From NCBI GenBank assembly GCA_025890175.1, contig JANPYM010000003.1:882644-946643 (forward strand): a stretch of 64,000 nt of DNA. The letters are read 5' to 3'. Of this stretch, positions 34,200-48,791 are shown piece after piece; position 1 is the first letter of the stretch, and each line of letters begins with the position of its first letter. A program made the translations under genes and the position numbers. This DNA is from Ciborinia camelliae. Lineage: Eukaryota > Ascomycota > Leotiomycetes > Helotiales > Sclerotiniaceae. The notes beneath the pieces are model-generated. The model was not told the DNA's origin, made no database searches, and saw only the letters and a list, made by a program, of their open reading frames with translations.

Positions 34200-37100
34200 C
34201 TGGGGATTTTCTCTAAAATTACGATAAATTTCTATATATTCAAAATTGTATATACCGTATATAGATTTTTTTTTTTTTAATTATATTTTATTTATTAAAA
34301 TTCTTCAATATTTATTTTATTAATATTAATAAAATCCTTTAACGTTAAATATAACTTTTTTTTTATTATAATATTAATTGGATTTGTATTTTTGTTAATT
34401 TATTTAACTTCAATAATTTTTTTTTGTTTATAAGATTGTTAAAAAAATATAATATTAATTATAAATCTTTTTTTTGTTATCAAACTAAATTTGGTTAGTA
34501 AGTTAAAAAATGATTTAAAATTAATATATAATATTAATAATATTTATAATTATAATTATAATATGGTATTAATAGTTTTTTTAATTACAATTTCGGTATT
34601 AAATTTGTATATGAGTTTGTAAAGTTTTAAGATTAAAATATTTTTGATAATTCATTTGTATTTGATTAATAATTAATATATAATATTAATTTTTTTATAT
34701 TTATCAATAAAAATAATTACAAATTTTATTTACAATAATATATTGATATTGTTAATAAATGATATATTAATAAAAACAATTATATTAAACAAATTAAAAT
34801 TAAGAGGTACAAAATTAAATTTTCTTTTTGAATTATTTATTTGTTATTAAAATTTTTTATTTAGTTTTTTAATATTTTTTTTTTTTGGATTTATTATTTG
34901 GGTAATAATAAAAAGATTGCAAAAAGTTTTTGATTAATAAATTATTATAGGATATATTTTTTAAATATATTATTTAATATATTGTTTTTTTGAAATAATT
35001 AATTTTTGTATTTTTTTTTTGATTTTTTATATATTTGTTTGTTTAATTCTTATTAGTTATAAATTATTATATTATTTTTTTTAATTAAAATAAATATTTT
35101 TATTATAAAGGATAATCAGGCTATTATTAAATTTCAATAATATTAATTTTATTAATTTTTTATAATTTTTTATAAGAAATTTAACTTATATTAGTTTTAT
35201 TTATTTTTTTTTTATAAAAACTTTATTATTAATAATAAAAATATTATTAATTTATAAATCGATTAGGTTGAAACCACATTTATTTATATAAAATAAATAA
35301 GGGTTGTAAGTAAATTATATTATTTGAAATTTATTTGTATAATAACTATAATAAATGCCAAATCAATAATTTCCAATCTTTAATATATTATAAAACGATT
35401 TTATAATTTATAAAACAATATTTAATCCTAATCTTATTTCAAATAATAAATATATATAAAATAAATAATAAAGATTTATAATAAATTATATATAAATTTA
35501 AATAATATTTTAAAAATAAATTAAAATAATAAAAATACTTATTATTAAAGCTAATAATATATATTAATTAACTTTTTAAATTGTAAATAATTAAATAAAA
35601 ATAATGATTTTTTTTTAATCCTTATATATTTAAATTATTAATTATAATTTTAAATAAATTTTATTAATATCTTTATTTTTAATAATATTAATAAACTTTA
35701 AATTAAAGATTTTAATTCTTTAGGGTACTTACTTTAAAAAAACGATTTTAAATATGTTGTTTTTAATAAACCTATTAATTTTTGTATAATATAATTTTAT
35801 ATATATAAAAAAAAAAACGTTATTATTAATAAACAATTTATTTTATAATTTCAAATAATTAATTTCCTATTAAAATTTTTTATTTTATAGAAATACATAT
35901 AATTAAAATTTTTAATTATCTGTAATATTAATTTGATCTTATAACTTGCTTTATATATATTTACAAAATTACATTTGTAATTTTAGATCAAAAAATAATA
36001 TTAAAGATTGTGGTATTAAAAAATATAGTATTATTAAAATTATAATCTGTAATACAATCTTAATACATTAAAATAAAAAAGTATATTTGGATTTGTTATA
36101 AAAAACGAAATTGATGTTTGGCTTATCCAATTTCGATTCCTAATAGAATAATTGTATTACAATTATTTTGAATTCCGTTAATTTGTTTGATAAATTAATT
36201 TTATATATTTTATTATTTATCAATAATAATATAAATAATTCAGTTTATTTATTTGTAACAATGTTTTTATTTTTTTTTTATATAAACATATCGAAATTTA
36301 AAGATAATTTATATATTATAAAAATTGATAGGCTATTTTTTTTTTATAAAATATTTATAATTTGTTATTAAGCTTTAATTTTACAAATTTTTTTTATAGC
36401 TTTTTAAATTATAACAGTTTTTTAAAATATTATAACAATAAACGGATTGTTATTAGTTATTCAAAAATATATTTCAAATACAAAAAGTATAGAAATAAGA
36501 TTATTTGGTTCTGCAATATTATTGATTATCTTAACAATTATTTGAAATACTAATTCTTTTAAAATTTTTAAATCTATTAATTTCTTAAAAATAATAATAT
36601 ATACACAACGAAATAAATAATAATAATATTTTATAATTCCAATAAAATTGTAAACCTCAACTAATACACATTTTATAATAATTTTTACAAATATTATATT
36701 TTATTTGAATTTTTTATTAACAAAATTCTTTTCAATATTATAAATAATATAATCCAATAATCCAAAATAAATATTTAGCTAATATTTTTTTAGCATATCC
36801 TATATATATTTCGTTAATATATTATCGAATTATTGAGTAATCTAAAAACAAATCAATTTATTTATAATATAAAATATTGATTTACTTTTAATATACATTA
36901 CATTTATAAAAATAAAATAATTAAATTTAATATTATTTTATAATATAAATTTAAAACATTTTAAAGATTTTTTGTATAATTAACAATATACATAATATTT
37001 AATAAAATGTTTAATATTTACAATATTTTTATTATATTCTATATGTTTAAGAATTTGTTGGAACCTCTATATTAAAAGGTAGCCAAAACAACAATATAAA

Positions 37101-39762
37101 TAACAAAGTTCAATATCAATAAAATAGCAATTATTTTTTGCAATAATTTTTTATATAAATATAATAAAACAAATTTTTTATAACAAAAAGATATAGCTAT
37201 TATATTAAATAATAGGATATTTTTATTTTAAAATAATTAATATATTAATAAAATTATTAAAAAAGTATTTTATTTTATCCATATCTGTTAAGTTAAAAAA
37301 AAATGGAATATTAACCCGGATAATATAAAATTCGATAATTCTAAAGAATAATTAAAATAAAAATAAACCAACAAATAATATTGTATTTATATCGAAATTA
37401 ATATTAATAATTTTTATTATTTTTTTATTAATTTTATTTTCAAAAAATTTTTATTAGATTAGATATTAATTATATTTGATTGTAAAACGTTTTGCAATGT
37501 TTGTATTAATTATAATGTTATAAAATTTGTTTTTGTTATATCAAAAAATAATTATAAATTGCTTTTGGATTTTATTAATAATAATATAAAGAATTATATA
37601 ATTTAATAATTTTATAAAAATTTTTTAAAATTAAATAAATTTTAATATTATAAAATAAGTTTTTTTGGATTTATTTTTGTTTTTATTTTGAAAATTCAAT
37701 TTTAAAAAAAAAATATTAATATTTTTATTATCAAAATCTTTAAATTTGTTTTTAAAAAACTTTTCTTTATAATCAATAAAAAATAAATTGAAATATTTAT
37801 TAAATATATTATTATTTTCATTTTTAAACTTTTTTTAATATTTATATCAAAATTCTTTTTATTTTTTTTTCGGATAATTTATTAATTTATATTTATTTTT
37901 TTTATAGATTTAATATTTTTTGTTTTTTTATAATTAATATAATTAATTTTTCAAATTAATATAAAGATTATTATTATTATAATATTTATAATTTATAAAT
38001 AACATTAAACTAATTAATATTTTCGAATAAATCTTTTTTTATATATTTATCAATTATTTAAATTAATTAATAAAATCAATAATATTAGATTTTGAATTAT
38101 AACAAATATACAAATAAATTTTGATATTTTTATAGATTATAATAAATTTGTTATAAAAAAATTTTGAATAATAAAATTTAAAATCAAAATATTATTAAAA
38201 TTATTATAACTTTTTAATAAAAATCAAAAAGTATTTATTAAACATTTTATTATTATATTTAATTTAAATAATTTTAAATAAAATTATATTCCATTTATTT
38301 AATATATTTCAATAATATTTATTTTCCTTAAAATTATACTTGATATAATTATAAAGTTTTATAAATACTATTAATAAATTTTTTTTTATAATATAATAAA
38401 AAACTAAAGTATTATCTTTAAATATTAAAAAAAAAGTTTTGAAAAATAAATTTTTCGATATTTTTGTATATTATATAATTTTATAAAATATTAAGAATTT
38501 ATAATCAAAATTATCATTTTCTTTATTATACTTCTTTTCAAATAAATAAAACTTTTAAAAATTAATTAAAATTTATATATTTTGAATTATAAATATAAAA
38601 AAATTGTTTTTAGCTTTATCGTCCCATTTATATTATTTATTCCTACTGCCGTTATTATTGGAATTGTAGTTAAAATTGTTTAAATTATTATTATTATTAT
38701 TTTTATAATTATATTTTGATTTTTGTTGTTTTTTTTTTTTTTAAAATTTATATAAATCTAATAAAAAACATTATTGAATCAAAATTTTAATATAAAAATA
38801 TTTTTATTTTTTAAATATTCCTTTATTTGCTTTTTTATTCATAATATATATTTAATATTTTATACAATTTAATAAAAAACTATAACTAAATTAGCTTTAA
38901 TAATCTAAATATAAATATTTTAAATATAAAATGTTTTTCGAAATTGTTATAAATAAATCTTTTCAATAATTTTAAATTTTGTAATTATAAATGTATTAAA
39001 ATTGTTATAAAAAATATTAATAAAATTTTTATTACAAATATTCTTTTTTTTATATTATTTGTATTTGAATTTAATGTATAAAATAAGTTTGTTAAAATCA
39101 ATATTATAAAATTTAAATAATCCCTACATTTCCATAAATCATTTTGTAAAATATATTTTATTATTGATTTGTAAAATATAAAGCTTAACAAGTGTAATTG
39201 ATATTGTTAATATTAATATATTTTTAGAATAATTATTGTTTATAAAAAAAAACAAATAATAAATAGTTTTTAATAAAAAAAATAATAATTATAAATAAAT
39301 AATAAAAAGTTATATAATAAATAATAAAAAATAATTTTTTATATACAATACTATACAAAAAATATATAATGGATATAGATTCTAATTATAAATAACTTAA
39401 ATACTACTTTTTATATTTTTAATTCACCAATTTATTTTAAAGATAAAAAAATAATATTTTTAATATTTCAACAAAAATTAATACCTTTATTATTAAGAAT
39501 TTAAATTCCTTAAATATAATTCTTAATTATAATAATATAAAATATATTCCTAAACAAAACAAATTTTGAATTAAAAATATAATTAATTTTTATCTTTTAA
39601 TTTTGATTTTATTAAAATAATATAATTAATATTATTATAATAATATAATTATTTAATATTTATAATCTCTTCAAATTATATATCAATCTTAAATTTTACA
39701 AAAAATTATAATACTTTTTCAATAAAAACTTAAGACCCCTAATTTATAATATTATTAATTAA

Positions 39763-40010
39763 TATTAATATCAACATAATTTCAAAAGTATAAAATACTT
39801 TCAATCTGTAATATGTATATTAATGATCTCTGATTTATAAAGTTATGCTAAAGTAGATGATTATATAGAGGTCTAGTGCCGTATTAGAACGTACTAGGAC
39901 GCGCTAGGCGTTCTAGTAGGTTCGCGATGTTAGCCGAACCATCACGTGCCCGATCACGTGCTAGTCACGTGCAGGTCACGTGACCGGTAGGTCACATGAT
40001 TTTCCCAACA
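39763..40010. repeat. right LTR of inner element
   Basis: The last 130 bases are the least mutated part of the whole block. They contain four CACGTG boxes and a 12-bp palindrome GGTCACGTGACC at 39974-39985. Confidence 0.92.
39943..39998. promoter_or_regulatory. array of E-boxes in the inner LTR
   Basis: CACGTG occurs at 39943, 39955, 39966 and 39977, with a CACATG at 39993. Spacings of 12, 11 and 11 bases put the first four on nearly the same helical face. LTRs carry the element's promoter, so a bHLH-type binding array is a reasonable inference. Confidence 0.6.
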
Positions 40011-41534
40011 ATAACAATTGCTCAATATTTTATAAATATCTTCATAATTTTTACTAAATTTATTTATCTCTATTATACAAAATTAATTAATCTCTACAAA
40101 ATTAAAAAAATATTAAAAAAAAATAATATTATAAACCAAAAATATTTATTTTTTAATAATTTTTTATTATTATATAATAAATATATTTATAAAAAAATTT
40201 TTTATAACCTATTATCTAAACAATTTTATTTTAATATTAATTAATTATTTTATTATTAATAAAAATATAATAATATAAAATTAAATTTTATTAAAAAATA
40301 AAAAATATAAAATCACCTTATTTTTCATTAAAAAAAATATACCTCAATTATTTTTATTATAATTTATAAAACAAAATATACTAATTTAATATACAAACTT
40401 TATAATATTAAAAAAATTATTATAACCATAATATTTATTTTTTTTAATATAAATATAATCTTAATAAATTTATTAAATATCTATTAATATTCTATAAATT
40501 ATTTTTTATCTATTTATTAATTATTAATTAATATATATAAATACATTTTTTATTTTTAATTAAAAAAATTAAAAATATAAAAATTGAAAATATATTAAAT
40601 TTTAATTTAAATAATAAAAGTTTATTAAAAAAAAAAACAAAAATCTTTATTTTAATTACCCCTTTTACTTTTTTTACTTTTACAAAAAAAAAAAAAAAAG
40701 AAAATCGTTACAAAAAATAAAAAAAAGATTACCCCAAAAAATAATATTTTTATTTAAAATATCTTTTTTTGTTTTTTAAAAAAAATTTAAATTTTTAAAA
40801 AATTAAATCCTAAATCGTTTTTCAATAAAGATTAATAAAAAAACAATTTTTTTAAATCAGAATTTTTAAAAATCGAATTTTCTAAATCTTTTCAATTATT
40901 TTCAAAATTTTTTAATTTTTAAATTATTTATTTTGTTTTGATTTCTTATAATTTTTTAAATATTAAATAATCAATATATATTTTTTTTTTTTAAAATATA
41001 AAATCTATAAATTTTTTCAAAATATTATTTTTAATTCTTTTTTATTTTCCCAACCTTAACCTTTTTAACAATATAAATATAAATATAAATAAAAATATTA
41101 TTATTTAATAAATAATCAATTTTTGATATATATCAAAAATTAATTATTTTTTTTTAAAATTTTAATTTTCCAATTTTGTTTTGTTTTTTAATAAAAGTTT
41201 ATTATTAAATGTTTATTTTTTATTATTAATTAATAATAATTTTTTATTTAAACTTTATATTTTTTATAAATTTTAATAATATATTATTAAAAAAAATTAA
41301 TATATATATAATTTATTTTATTAATTTTTAAAATTTTTTTTTAATAATAATTTAAATATTATTAATAAAAATAATTTTCTTTTATTCAAAATTATTAAAT
41401 AATAATAAAAAAAATATAAAATTTTTTAATAATTTAATAATAAAAACAAATAAATCTTTTTTTTTATATTTTTTTTTTTATAAATATAATTTTGTTATTA
41501 ATTAATTAACAATTTTTAACTTTTAATTATCAAA

Positions 41535-41730
41535 TTTTATAATAATATATAAATTTTTATAATTATTCTAATTTATAATATTTTTATAATAATATATAAA
41601 TTATTTAAAATTATTTTTATTTATAATATTTTCATAATAATATACAAATTATTCGAAATTATTTTTATTTATAATATTTTTATAATAATATATAAATTAT
41701 TCAAAATTATTTTTATTTATAATATTTTAT
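41535..41730. repeat. 48-bp period minisatellite, A/T-only
   Basis: About four tandem copies of a 48-base unit containing AATATATAAATTATT and TTATTTTTATTTATAATATT. Starts of matching positions are at 41543, 41591, 41639 and 41687. It lies in the interior of the middle element. Confidence 0.85.
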
Positions 41731-44700
41731 TTATTTTTGTTAATATTATATTAATAATATTTTTTTATTAAAATAATTATTTAAAATTATATCCAAATTT
41801 TAAAGATTTTTCCCTAATTCTTATATATTTTTTAATAAAATATAATTTTTCTATTAAATTAAATACTATATTTTTTTCTTTTTTTTTTAATATACTAAAA
41901 TTTTCTTTACTTTATATTTTAACCTTTTTTTTATTTTTTTAAATAATAATAAATTAATAATACCCTTTTTTTTGTATTATAGTTTTAATAAAAAAATATA
42001 AAATATATTATATATTTTATAAATAAAAAATAATTTTAATTTATATAATTATTTATTTAAAATAATATTAATAATTATAAATAATCCTATAAATTATTTT
42101 AAAATTTTTTTTTTAAATTTTAATTATTTAATATTTTTTATATTAAGTATTATTAAATTATTAATATTAAATTATTAATATTCTATTAAAATATCCTTTT
42201 AAATTTTTTTTATAATTATTTTTTATTAAAATTCCTTAAACTTTTTTTATTCTTTTATTAAAATTTCGATTTTTTTACAGATTATTAATATTTTTCCCTC
42301 TATATTAATATTTTTACTAATATAATTAAACATAAATTAAAAATTATATATTATTTTAAATAAAATTTTTTTTATTATATTATACTAATTAATATTATAT
42401 ATAAATTTTATTAAAAATAATAATAATATTTAATTATTTTGTTTTTAATTTAAATAATATATAATATAATATATAAGATTTTGATTTTATTATTTAATCT
42501 ATCTATTAATTTGGAAATAAAATATTATCAATAGTTTTTAGCAAACACAAAAATAAAACATTAGATTTTTCCAAAAATAACTTACAAATTATAACTTTTT
42601 ATTTAAAATAATATTTTTCGATATATTAAAGTTTTTAAATATATATATAAATAATATTTTTATTAATTTAAATAAATTAATAATTTTAATAATAAATATA
42701 TATTTTATTAACTTTATAAATTTATTAATTATTATAAAAATTATATTATAAATATACTTTTCAATTTTTAAAAAAAATAAATCTATAATAAAATCTATAA
42801 TTATTTTTTTTAAAATTTTATAAAAAAAAAATGTTTTTAATTTATTATATAATTAATAATATTTTATTATTAAATATCAACATATTATATAAATTTTAAT
42901 ATATTTTTTAATATTCTTTTTTATATTTTATTAAAAATATTTTTTTTTTAACGTTTTTAATGTTTTTTTTATATTTTAATATTTTTTTATTAAATTATTA
43001 TAATAAGTTTTTAAAATTTTTATTTTTATAACAAAATCTGGCAATATAAAAATAACTTTATTATAAATAATCATTTTTTCGATATTTATTTATTATAATA
43101 AAACATTTTTAACAAATTTTTATTTTTATTTAATATATTTTTTATTTTTTATAAATTTGTTATATTTTTATAATTGTAATAAAATATTTTTTATAAATTT
43201 TAATATAATATTCAATATTGTTTTATTTTTAATTATAATATTAATTATTTAACGAAATATTAATTGTTTATAATTAATCTTTATTAACAATTTTTTTAAA
43301 CTATAAAAAAATAAACAATTTTTTTTTTTTAAAAAAAATTTATAATATTTTATAAAAATAATTATTTTATATTTAAACAATAATATATTTTAATTAAAAT
43401 TATTATATTTTTTAATTTATTTTTTAATATTAAAAATATTTTATTATTACTTTTTGGATTATCAAAATAATTCGATTATCTTAATAACCTATTTATTAAA
43501 TTTGATTTTTTGATTTTATATTTAATTTCGAAATTATATATAATAAATATTTTAGTTTACTTAATTTATTTATTATTTAATTTTTTTTTAATTATAAAAT
43601 ATTAAAAACTATTATAATCTATTTTTATAACAATAATGTAACAATTATTTGTAATATAATATTATTATTTACAAAATGTAATATATATTATTAATAATTT
43701 TTAATTGTAAATTATATAACATTATTTTATAAAATTTAGTTTTTTAAAATAAAATATTATAGAATATTATTATAATAATTTTTTTAAATCAAGTTTTTTT
43801 TTAAATAATTGAGAAAATATATATTTTAAAACAAATCCTAATATATTTATTTCGATTATTATTTTAAAATCTAATTAAAAATATTATAATATTAATGTAA
43901 TAATAAATACTATTTTTAATATTTTAAAAAATATTTGTATTTTTATATTTTATATAAAAATATTTATAATTTTTCTTTTTTTAATTTTTTTAAATAATAT
44001 TATTATTTTATTAATTATTTTTAAATATTTTTTAATAAATTGTTAATAAAAGTTTGCAAAATCTAAAAAAACTTAAATTTTTTTTAAAATATTAAAAATA
44101 AATCATTTAATAATAATTTTAATTTTACTAAATTTTATAATAATATTATTATTTAATATTATAAATTCTAAAAATTCAACTTTTTTATTATTAAATATAT
44201 ATTTTTTAAATTTTATATAAAATTTATAAATAATTAGTTTTTTAAATATTTAATAAATATTATTGATATATTATTAAACATTTATTAAATAAATTAATAT
44301 ATTATTGAAATATATTATATATATAATATTCGTTAATTTTATAAAAACTTAATTAATATAAATTTGAAAAATAATAAAAATATTTATAAAATTAAATAAT
44401 ATAATTAAATATTTAAATTGTTTATAATAAATGCAAAATATTGTTTTTTATTTATTTTTTATTTAAATTCGAATTTAATAATATATATTTTTTAAATCTA
44501 ATTTAATAAAAATAACATTTTCTTATAATTAATCAAAAAATTTGTTAATCAAAAATAAAAATGTTTAATTCTTTTTAATTATTTAGTTTAATCCCTTATA
44601 ATTAATGTATAGCCAATAATTTTCATTTTTTTTAAAATAAATATAATTGGGGTTTTAATAAAGCTTATTAAATAACAAATTCATTTTTTTGATTAATATT

Positions 44701-44912
44701 TTTTTAAATATTTTTTTAAAATTAATAATTTTTTTTTTTAAAAAAATATATATTAAATTTTATAAAGAAATAATATTTAATTTTAATTTAATTTAATATT
44801 TTATTAAATAATAATTGAATAATAGTTTGTTTTTTTTTTTTTTAAAAAAGTTTATTTTAAATTTTTATATTTATTTAAAATATTAAAAACTTTTAAAATA
44901 AAAATTCTATAC

Positions 44913-45016
44913 TTTATTTATATTTTTTTAAAATTAAATATTTAGTTTAATTATAAAATNNNNNNNNNNTTTATTTATATTTTTTTAAAATTAAATATTT
45001 AGTTTAATTATAAAAT
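44913..45016. other. assembly gap (10 N) flanked by an exact 47-bp duplication
   Basis: Ten N at 44960-44969. The 47 bases before the gap (44913-44959) are identical to the 47 after it (44970-45016). This pattern arises when two overlapping contig ends are joined with a fixed-size gap instead of being merged. Confidence 0.93.
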
Positions 45017-46750
45017 CAAAATTTATATTTTTTTATTTATTTTTTGATAAACTTTTTATATTAAAATAATTTTAATAAATTTTAAATTAAATTGAAAACG
45101 AAATTTTGTTAATTATTAATTAATTTTAAAATTTATTGTTTTTAATTATAAAAAATCTAAAATTATATTTATATAAAAAAAATTTAAAATAATTAAAATA
45201 AATTAATAAATATATATCTTTTTATTTTTTAATATATTTATTATTTTTATAACAAATTAATAATCTTTATAAATAAAAATATAAATTTTTAATATAAATA
45301 TTAAAAATATATTTTTCCTTAATATAAATTTTTAATTTTATTTAATATATTTATTTTATTAAATTATATTAATTTAAATACCCAAATCAATAAAATAACA
45401 AAATATTATTAATTAATATTTTAATTTAAATATAATAATAATAATAATAATAATATATTCTTTTTTATTTCAATCCAAAATTACAAAAACATTTAAAATA
45501 ATTATTAAATTTTATTATTTTTTTATTAATATATTTTATTATTTTTTATTAAAAAAATTTAATATTTTTTTATTAATATAAACCTGTTTTTTTTTCAAAA
45601 TAATTTTTTTTAAAATGTTTTTTTTAATAATATTAATATTTAAATAAATTTTTATTAATTTTTTTTAATATTTTTAATATTAAATTTTTTTTATTAATTG
45701 ATTTTTCTATATAATTTTTTGATTTAATTTTGTTTTAATTTTAATAAATCCTATTAATATAACGTTTTTATTATTTTTTTGTAATTTATAAAAAAACCAA
45801 ATAAAGTTTAAATAATATAATAAAATATTATATATTTTTTTAAAACAATAATTTATAATATTAATAAAATAATATATTTAATTAATATTTTTTAATTTAT
45901 ATATTTATTTTATAAATTTTTTTCAAATTTTAAATTATTAAAAAAATTTAAATATCTTTTTATTTATACTAAAACAAAAATCAATAAACAATTGTTTATA
46001 ATATATATTATCTATTTTATATTCTATATTTTTTTCTAAATTATTTAAATAAAAAACAAAATTATTTATATTTTATTTTAAATATTATTTGATTTTTAAT
46101 ATTCAAATAATTACTATACATTATCAATTTTTTTTATTCAAAATTATATTATATATATATTTTTTAAATTTCGTTTATATAATATTATTTAATTAAATTA
46201 TATTAACAAATTAATATTATACCATCAAAAAATATTTTTCAAAATATTATATTATATAATCTATTTTCTAAATATTAATAAAAAAATAATATTTATTATT
46301 ACTTCAAAATATTATCTCAATTTAAAAAAAAAAAATTTTTATTTAAAAAATGTTTACTTCCTTATATTAAAATAATTTTTAAAACTTTAAAAACTTAATA
46401 TTTAATTTAAAACAAACAAATAATATACCACTAAAAATTATTAATATCCTAACAATTTTTTACATTTAAATAAACCAAATTATAATTTCGTTTATAATTT
46501 TTATATTATTTTTATATTTTATATTTATTATTTTAAAATATTACAAAAACTTTTTTCTAAAAATTTTTTGAACCCTAAAAAAAAATTTATACTTCATTAA
46601 TATATATAAAATTTATCAATAATATTATTTCGTACACCATTAGCTTTAATATTTTATTAAACAAATATAAAAATATTTTTTATTTTTAATATTATTTTAA
46701 ATATTATTAATTTAATTAATAAATTATTTTTTAAATAAAATAAAAAAAAT

Positions 46751-47111
46751 TATTAAAATAAAAAATATAAAAAATTAATTAAATTAATAATAATTTCAAA
46801 ATTTTTTATTATTTTTTAAATAAAATTTTTATTATTTTTTAAATAATTAATAATATATTATTAATTATTATTTAAATAATAATATTTTATTTAATATAAA
46901 ATTTTATAAATTTTCAAAATCTTTTTTATTTAATTATATAAATTTATTTTATATATATTAATATTTTATAAATTAAATATTATACTAAAAATTTATTAAA
47001 AATTCGCTATTAATCAATATTAAACACTAATGATCACTAATATACTAGCTTTAAGCCTAAATTCTATGCCCAAATATCTTTTTTGTTTTTATTGCCTTTA
47101 GATCCATAACA
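46751..47111. repeat. right LTR of middle element
   Basis: The first 230 bases are A/T only; the last 110 keep G/C (ATGCCCAAATATC, GCCTTTAGATCCATAACA). It includes a tandem 26-bp duplication at about 46802-46853 that is absent from the left copy. Confidence 0.85.
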
Positions 47112-48791
47112 ATAATTTATTATTATTTTTTGTTGAATTTCATTAATTATTATTATAATTATTTTATATAAACTAAAAGTTTTTAATATAAAAATTTTAT
47201 AAAAAATACAGATTTTAAAAAGTATATTAATTTTAAAAACAAAGTTAATTTTATTATAAAATATTTAAAAAAATTATTAAATACTTTATAATAAAATTTT
47301 AAAGCTTTTAATATTAAACTAAAAATATTAATATTAATATATTTTGTTCCAAAATTAATTTTATAAAAATTATATTTATTAATTTATTAAAACATTTTTA
47401 AACAAATTGTTCAAAGTTTTTAAAATAATGTTTTTTATTTTGTTTAATCTTAATCTATTGTATAAATTTAATAATGTAATAAGATTCTTAAACCATTTTA
47501 TATGTTTATTATAATATATTATATAAATTTATATTTTTTTATATAATATTATAATATAATTGTTTTTCTTAAATATTTCTAATAAATATTAAAATAATTA
47601 TATTTAATATAAATTTTTTGAAAAAGATTAAAACGTTGGCTTTATTAATAATATTATCTTTAGGTTTATCTTTACCTAATATTTTATAAAGGAGATACAA
47701 AATATATTGATAATATTCAAATAATAACTTTTTAATAATTTATTTAAATACTTTAATTTTTGATTATACATTAATATTAAACAAATTTGTAATTTTTGTT
47801 GGGAAATGTTTGGAGAAAAAAAAATTTGATATTATTTATATCAATAATAATAATATTATTATAATTTTTGAGAATATTATAAATATAAAAAATAAAGTTA
47901 ATTTATTTAATTGTTTTTTTATTATAAAATATATAAATTGTTTTAAAAAATGTATTATTTAAAAAAAATAATAGTTTAATAAATTTGAAATTATATTTAA
48001 AATAAAATAATTATTTTAAAATTAATATATTATTATTAAATCGATTTGTAAAAACAAACTTTAGTTTTTTATTTAAAACAATTATAAACATTTTGAAAAA
48101 TAAAGATAATAAAATTGGAAAAAGTTTTAAAAATTTTAAAAATATATTTACAATTATAAATCTTATATATAAATCTTCGATTTTAAAGTTTAACCAATAA
48201 AAAAATAATAGCAATACTAAAAAATCTGTTAATATAAATTTTAATTAAAAAATAGATTTAAAAAAATTAATAATATTATATAAAAAAATATAAAAAAAAT
48301 AATATTAATATATAATAAAAAATTATATTGTTTATTTTTAATATTAATTTTTAAAAAAAATTTTAATTAAAAAAAATTGGAAAATGTAAAATATTATAAT
48401 AATCGGGTGTTATGGTTTTCATAATAAATCCTGTAAAATTTAATTTTGTTTAAATTAAACATAATTCAAAAAAAAATGTAAATTTAAGTTTTTTGAAAAT
48501 AAAAAAATGATTTATTAATTGTATTTAAATTTTTTAAAAAATTGTATCGAAATTAATTATAATATAAAAATATTAAAGATTTTTTTTTGAAAAAATAATA
48601 AACACCAAATATTAAGAATATATAATAAAAAAATTATATTTGATAATTTTAAGGAATTATATTATCAATTTAAATAAAAATATATAAAAATAAAAAAATT
48701 AAGGTGTATATTATAATACATTAAATAAAAAAATTAAATAAATAAAAATTTTAAATTAAAATTAAAATATTTTATAAATATCACCAAAAAA

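Larger units (their letters stand above)
33947..40015. mobile_element. inner LTR retrotransposon (6.06 kb), youngest insertion
   Basis: LTRs at 33952-34199 and 39763-40010 are each exactly 248 bp. They align with no gap and about 50 differences, all transitions. The target duplication ATAAC is present at 33947-33951 and 40011-40015. Terminal inverted repeats TGTTGG/CCAACA can be inferred by combining the two copies; such ends are common in Ty1/copia elements, so a copia-type element is likely but unproven. One base after the left LTR comes TGGGGATTTTC, which could be a tRNA primer-binding site and would place the element on the plus strand. The interior is degraded, with a slightly G/C-richer relic near 38,610-38,670. 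It lies about 0.5 kb inside the middle element's left LTR. Confidence 0.92.
33064..47116. mobile_element. middle LTR retrotransposon inserted in the outer element
   Basis: LTRs at 33069-33405 and 46751-47111 run from TGTTA to TAACA in the better-preserved copies. They are flanked by the same 5 bases, ATAAT, at 33064-33068 and 47112-47116, as expected for a target-site duplication. The copies differ almost only by transitions, apart from a 26-bp internal duplication in the right copy. Removing the inner element leaves about 8.0 kb. Interior coding is fully degraded. The insertion point lies about 5.9 kb inside the outer element. Confidence 0.85.

Noticed and set aside
34200..34215. Certain primer-binding site and superfamily for the inner element
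   Set aside because: TGGGGATTTTC after the LTR has the right position, but RIP may have changed it and no tRNA could be matched, so it is mentioned only as possible.
30000..48214. Frames of 60-82 codons inside the A/T block
   Set aside because: They consist almost only of Ile, Asn, Lys, Phe, Tyr and Leu, as expected from random A/T sequence, and none matches a transposon domain.
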